DNA of 10,739 nt from an uncultured Pelagibacteraceae bacterium (GTDB lineage Bacteria > Pseudomonadota > Alphaproteobacteria > Pelagibacterales > Pelagibacteraceae): NCBI GenBank assembly GCA_902536205.1, contig CACAWM010000019.1:1-10739 (forward strand), written 5' to 3'. Each line of letters opens with the position of its first letter. The stretch's first letter is position 1. A program made the translations under genes and the position numbers. This document shows positions 8,161-10,739 of the stretch, piece after piece. A model generated the notes under the pieces. It saw only the letters and a program-made list of their open reading frames with translations. It was not told the DNA's origin and searched no databases.

Positions 8161-9105
8161 ATGAAAAAAAAAATTAATAAATTTTTTAAAAGTCTTGCAA
8201 AAGTTATATTGCCATTAATTTTTAAAGTATTGATAAAATTAAAATTAAATAGGAGGGTAATAAATTTTTTAAGTGAAGAAAGTTATAACAGTAACAATAA
8301 ATATGATTTTACAACTTTGTTACATAAATTAATAAATAATAATAAAATTATTGCTTTAGACGTAGGAGCCCAAGGCGGTTTTAATTCTGATAACTTTTTT
8401 CCAAAAAAATATAATTCATTTTTTGAAGATATACTCATTGAGCCGATAAAAACTGAAGCTGAAAAATTGAAAGATAAAAAGTATGTAATCAACAAAGGCT
8501 TATGGAACAGTAAAGTGAGAAAGAAATTAAATATTTTAGGTAATAGACTTGGAAGCTCATCAATGTATGAGCCTAACATTGTAAATTTTGATCTTCATAA
8601 TATTAAAGATAAAGATTTTGAAAAATATAAAATTACTAGTTCTGTTGAAATTGAATGCGATACTCTATCTAACCAACTTTCAGAACTCAAAATTGCAAAT
8701 TTAGATTATCTTAAAATTGATACTCAAGGTGCAGAGCTAGAAATTTTAAAAGGTATGGGAGAATATCGACCATTACTGATTAAGACAGAAGTACATTTTT
8801 TTTCAATGTACAAAAATGTACCAAATTGGCATCGTCTAATAAATTATCTAGGTGAATTAAATTATGTATTAATAGATCTTAAAGGTATTGGCAGTCATAG
8901 TACGAGGATACCTGCTGAAGCAGATATGATTTTCATTCCTAATTTTAATAACGAAATTGGAAAAAATTTAATTATAGAAAATAAAGAAAAATTTATAGGC
9001 TTAATGTTAATTTTTGGTCAATTGGAACTTTTAAAAATTTTGATTAAAAAATGTAAACTTAATTATAATGAATTAAATCAAATAGAAGATCGGTATTTTA
9101 ATTAA
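8161..9105 (+). CDS. FkbM family SAM-dependent methyltransferase
   Basis: FkbM-type enzymes O-methylate sugars, lipids or natural products with S-adenosylmethionine. The 314-residue protein has the SAM-binding motif LDVGAQGG (66-73), an acidic residue ending a following strand (LIEP), and the family's diagnostic LKIDTQGAELEILKG (184-198) that replaces motif IV. After it come KTEVHFFSMY and a final EADMIF strand, as usual for FkbM. The first 30 or so residues are basic and hydrophobic (around KVILPLIFKVLIK) and could be an amphipathic membrane anchor rather than a cleavable signal. The last 50 residues extend past the core. A run of ten A directly follows the start codon. Separated by 12 bases from the oxygenase gene and overlapping the GT17 gene by one base (TAATG). 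The methyl acceptor is unknown, likely a glycan. Confidence 0.85.
   Translation: MKKKINKFFKSLAKVILPLIFKVLIKLKLNRRVINFLSEESYNSNNKYDFTTLLHKLINNNKIIALDVGAQGGFNSDNFFPKKYNSFFEDILIEPIKTEAEKLKDKKYVINKGLWNSKVRKKLNILGNRLGSSSMYEPNIVNFDLHNIKDKDFEKYKITSSVEIECDTLSNQLSELKIANLDYLKIDTQGAELEILKGMGEYRPLLIKTEVHFFSMYKNVPNWHRLINYLGELNYVLIDLKGIGSHSTRIPAEADMIFIPNFNNEIGKNLIIENKEKFIGLMLIFGQLELLKILIKKCKLNYNELNQIEDRYFN
8164..8173 (+). repeat. Ten-A homopolymer at the start of the FkbM gene
   Basis: An uninterrupted run of ten A encodes Lys2-Lys4 and the first base of Ile5, immediately after the ATG. It is the longest mononucleotide run I found by eye in the window; several others reach eight or nine. A one-base slip would shift the frame at codon 5 and abolish the methyltransferase. 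Confidence 0.8.
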
Positions 9106-9905
9106 TGGCTATATACGATTGTTTCCAATATTTTGATGAAGACCTTATTGTTGATTTACGTCTCAATATTTTAAATGAATATGTTGATTATTTTGTTATT
9201 TCTGAATCTACTAAGACACATCAAGGAAAAAATAAAAAAATTAATTTTAACATTAAAAATTTTCCTAAATTTAAAGATAAAATAATATTTATTACTGCTA
9301 ACTATAAAGACAAAATTAATTTTGATAAACACACTGGTGGCGAGTCTCCTATAGAGCAACATCAAAGGAATTCATTAATTGAAGGTATAAAGAAAGCCTC
9401 TCAAGATGATTTAATTATTTTATCTGACTCCGATGAAATACCAGATCTTACCAAACTATCGAAAATTAAAAAAAATAAAAAGTTCATTGTTTTCTCACAA
9501 AAGATGTTCATGTATAAATTAAATCTGCAAAATTTAAGTGAGAGTAATTGGATGGGCTCAAGAATAACTAAAAAGAAGTATTTAAAATCGATGCAGGAAT
9601 TTAGAAATTTAAAATTTAAAAATTATCCATTTTGGCGAGTAGATAAATATGATCAACAAATTATATATGGTGGTTGGCATTTTTCTTACTTACAAACTCC
9701 TGAGCAAATACTTAAAAAAGTTAAATCTTTCTCTCATGGTGAATTTAATAAAGAAAATTTTAATGAGAAACATATTGAAGAAAAAATACTTAATAATGAG
9801 GATATTTTTGGTCGTGGTAATAAATTAAAAAAAATTAATTTAGATCATAGTTACCCCGACTACATTATTAAAAATAAAGACAAATTTTTTAACTGGATAA
9901 TTTAA
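9105..9905 (+). CDS. Glycosyltransferase family 17 protein
   Basis: The 266-residue protein matches the GT17 layout, named for eukaryotic beta-1,4-mannosyl-glycoprotein N-acetylglucosaminyltransferase but common in bacterial glycan clusters and phages. It opens with IYDCFQYFDEDLIVDLRLNIL (3-23), followed by the FVISESTKTHQGK segment (30-42), the EQHQRN helix (84-89), the metal-binding DxD-type motif SDSDEIP (107-113) and, near the end, GGWHFSYL (189-196) with KSFSHGEFN. No signal peptide or membrane helix is seen, so it should act on the cytoplasmic face. Donor and acceptor sugars cannot be told from sequence. The stop TAA at 9903-9905 lies two bases before the opposite-strand tRNA, and its last codons fall in a 13-base repeat. 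Last gene of the rightward cassette. Confidence 0.88.
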   Translation: MAIYDCFQYFDEDLIVDLRLNILNEYVDYFVISESTKTHQGKNKKINFNIKNFPKFKDKIIFITANYKDKINFDKHTGGESPIEQHQRNSLIEGIKKASQDDLIILSDSDEIPDLTKLSKIKKNKKFIVFSQKMFMYKLNLQNLSESNWMGSRITKKKYLKSMQEFRNLKFKNYPFWRVDKYDQQIIYGGWHFSYLQTPEQILKKVKSFSHGEFNKENFNEKHIEEKILNNEDIFGRGNKLKKINLDHSYPDYIIKNKDKFFNWII

Positions 9906-9906
9906 A
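9894..9906. repeat. 13-base direct repeat, left copy
   Basis: TGGATAATTTAAA, identical to 9990-10002. This copy encodes the last residues W-I-I and the stop of the GT17 gene and ends one base before the CCA end of the tRNA gene. The pair brackets the tRNA-Arg gene. Confidence 0.75.
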
Positions 9907-9907
9907 A

Positions 9908-9985
9908 TGGTGCGCCGGATAGGAGTCGAACCCATAACCTCCGGAGCCGAAATCCGGCGCTCTATCCAGTTGAAGCTACCGGCGC
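9908..9985 (-). tRNA. tRNA-Arg, anticodon UCG
   Basis: The reverse strand folds as a complete tRNA with encoded CCA (9908-9910) and discriminator A. The acceptor stem is GCGCCGG/CCGGCGC (7 bp). The anticodon stem is CCGGA/TCCGG around the seven-base loop TTTCGGC, which gives anticodon UCG (Arg, reading CGA and probably CGG), with G37 as expected next to G36. The T arm has ATGGG/CCTAT with one G-U pair and loop TTCGACT. The D arm reads GCTTCAACTGGATAGAGC, one base longer than the common GCTC version, so the gene is 78 bases with CCA. It is strongly GC-rich in an AT-rich background, as tRNAs are. It faces away from rluD and runs toward the GT17 gene; there is no clear terminator after it. Confidence 0.96.
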
Positions 9986-9989
9986 AATA

Positions 9990-10002
9990 TGGATAATTTA
10001 AA
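9990..10002. repeat. 13-base direct repeat, right copy
   Basis: TGGATAATTTAAA, identical to 9894-9906 and 96 bases away, just upstream of the tRNA 5' end and in front of rluD. It overlaps the place where the tRNA promoter -10 element would be. Confidence 0.75.
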
Positions 10003-10022
10003 TTAATTTATGAATAATACAA
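9993..10022 (-). promoter_or_regulatory. Putative tRNA-Arg promoter
   Basis: On the minus strand TTGTAT (10022-10017) and AATTAT (9998-9993) are spaced by 18 bases and end seven bases before the mature tRNA 5' end at 9985. The -35 part would lie inside the first codons of rluD. Both hexamers are imperfect and the DNA is nearly pure A/T, so the match could be chance; the position is what favours it. Confidence 0.25.
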
Positions 10023-10739
10023 TTAAATTTTCCGTTAATTCAATAAATAGTGGAAAAAGATTAGATATATTTTTAAATGAAAATATAAATCAATTTACAA
10101 GATCTTTTTTAAAAAAATTAATAGACAATAAAAAGGTCAAAATAAATAATAAAGTGATTTCGACTCCTTCGAGTAAAGTGAAAACTCGAGATAAAATCGA
10201 AGTCCATTTTATTGAAGAAAAAAATCGTAATTTAATCCCTGAAAAAATTCATCTTGACATAGTTTATGAGGACAAAAAAGTCCTGGTTATTAATAAACCA
10301 AAGGGAATGGTTGTTCATCCAGGTGCTGGAAATTATAAAAAAACTTTGGTAAATGCTTTATTATTCAAATATAAAAATAATTTATCAGATTTAAATGGAT
10401 GTCTAAGACCAGGAATTGTACATCGTATAGATAAAGAAACTAGTGGTTTATTGGTAATTGCTAAAGATAATTTATCACACGCAGATCTTGGATTGCAGTT
10501 TAGTAAGCATACTATAAGGAGAAAATATCTTTGTTTAGCTTGGGGAGTGTTAAGGCCTCTTAATGGTAAAATTAATACATTAATAACTAGAGATAAAAAA
10601 AATCGGCAATTGATGACTGTAAGTGATATAAATGGGAAAAAGGCCGTTACAAATTATAAAACATTAAAAATTTTTAATATTAAAGATATTCCTAAAATAA
10701 GTTTAATTGAATGTGAGTTAGAAACAGGTAGAACTCATC
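10010..10739 (+). CDS. rluD: 23S rRNA pseudouridine synthase RluD, N-terminal part (partial)
   Basis: The frame is open from ATG 10010 to the window end, giving the first 243 residues of a family that usually has about 320. An N-terminal S4 RNA-binding domain (about 15-65, with GKRLDIFL and RSFLKKLIDNKKVKIN) precedes the RluA-type catalytic domain. The latter has the INKPKGMVVHPG strand-loop (94-105), the catalytic motif HRIDKETSGL (138-147) with Asp141 as the nucleophile, and the start of the ETGRTH motif at the edge. The S4 domain and motif spelling fit RluD, which makes the pseudouridines of helix 69 in 23S rRNA; RluC is the alternative. It starts 24 bases from the divergent tRNA gene, so readthrough from the upstream cassette or a promoter overlapping the tRNA must drive it. 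Confidence 0.92.
   Translation, partial: MNNTIKFSVNSINSGKRLDIFLNENINQFTRSFLKKLIDNKKVKINNKVISTPSSKVKTRDKIEVHFIEEKNRNLIPEKIHLDIVYEDKKVLVINKPKGMVVHPGAGNYKKTLVNALLFKYKNNLSDLNGCLRPGIVHRIDKETSGLLVIAKDNLSHADLGLQFSKHTIRRKYLCLAWGVLRPLNGKINTLITRDKKNRQLMTVSDINGKKAVTNYKTLKIFNIKDIPKISLIECELETGRTH

Noticed and set aside
8151..8162. Perfect 12-base palindrome ATCTCTAGAGAT overlapping the FkbM start codon
   Set aside because: A few 12-base palindromes are expected by chance in a window of this size, it has no loop for an RNA hairpin of useful strength, and no second copy was seen.
8283..8579. 98-residue frame antisense to the FkbM gene
   Set aside because: Contained in a gene with clear SAM and FkbM motifs; no motif of its own.
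9171..9365. 64-residue frame antisense to the GT17 gene
   Set aside because: Contained in a gene with conserved GT17 motifs; hydrophobic character is only the complement of Lys/Asn codons.
9911..9986. 8-base inverted repeat as a possible terminator or mobile-element end
   Set aside because: TGCGCCGG/CCGGCGCA is the acceptor stem of the tRNA plus one flanking base; the tRNA explains it.

Overview
The window is a compact, very AT-rich bacterial segment (roughly 30% GC by eye). Nearly all of it is coding, spacers are a few bases to a few tens of bases, and genes often overlap by 1 to 11 bases. The proteins are Lys/Asn/Ile-rich and of alphaproteobacterial type. Together these point to a streamlined marine alphaproteobacterium of the SAR11 (Pelagibacterales) kind. 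That assignment is inferred from composition and gene style; there is no rRNA here to confirm it. No stretch longer than about 40 bases lacks a gene, and I see no CRISPR array, insertion sequence, integrase or riboswitch.

Left part (1-4961), housekeeping: the C-terminal end of a long-chain polyprenyl diphosphate synthase (+), pdxH (-, vitamin B6), aroC (+, chorismate), then the leftward operon xseB-ispA-dxs (exonuclease VII small subunit, farnesyl diphosphate synthase, DXP synthase). Dxs makes the first dedicated MEP-pathway intermediate, IspA makes the C15 prenyl diphosphate, and the polyprenyl synthase at the left edge would extend it for the quinone tail. Both convergent gene pairs here end in a shared TTAA, so each stop codon lies inside the other.

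Middle and right part (4980-9905), one rightward gene train: tsaC/sua5 (tRNA t6A synthesis), an ABC ATPase and its ABC-2 permease, a probable Fe(II)/2-oxoglutarate oxygenase of unknown substrate, a FkbM-family methyltransferase and a GT17-family glycosyltransferase. Starts and stops are interlocked or a few bases apart, so co-transcription is likely. The last five genes look like an accessory cassette for making, modifying or exporting a surface glycan or lipid.

Right edge (9908-10739): a tRNA-Arg(UCG) gene on the minus strand with encoded CCA, flanked by a perfect 13-base direct repeat, then the start of rluD (23S rRNA pseudouridine synthase), which runs off the window. The tRNA lies exactly at the junction between the cassette and the housekeeping gene, which is why the cassette may be a small genomic island.
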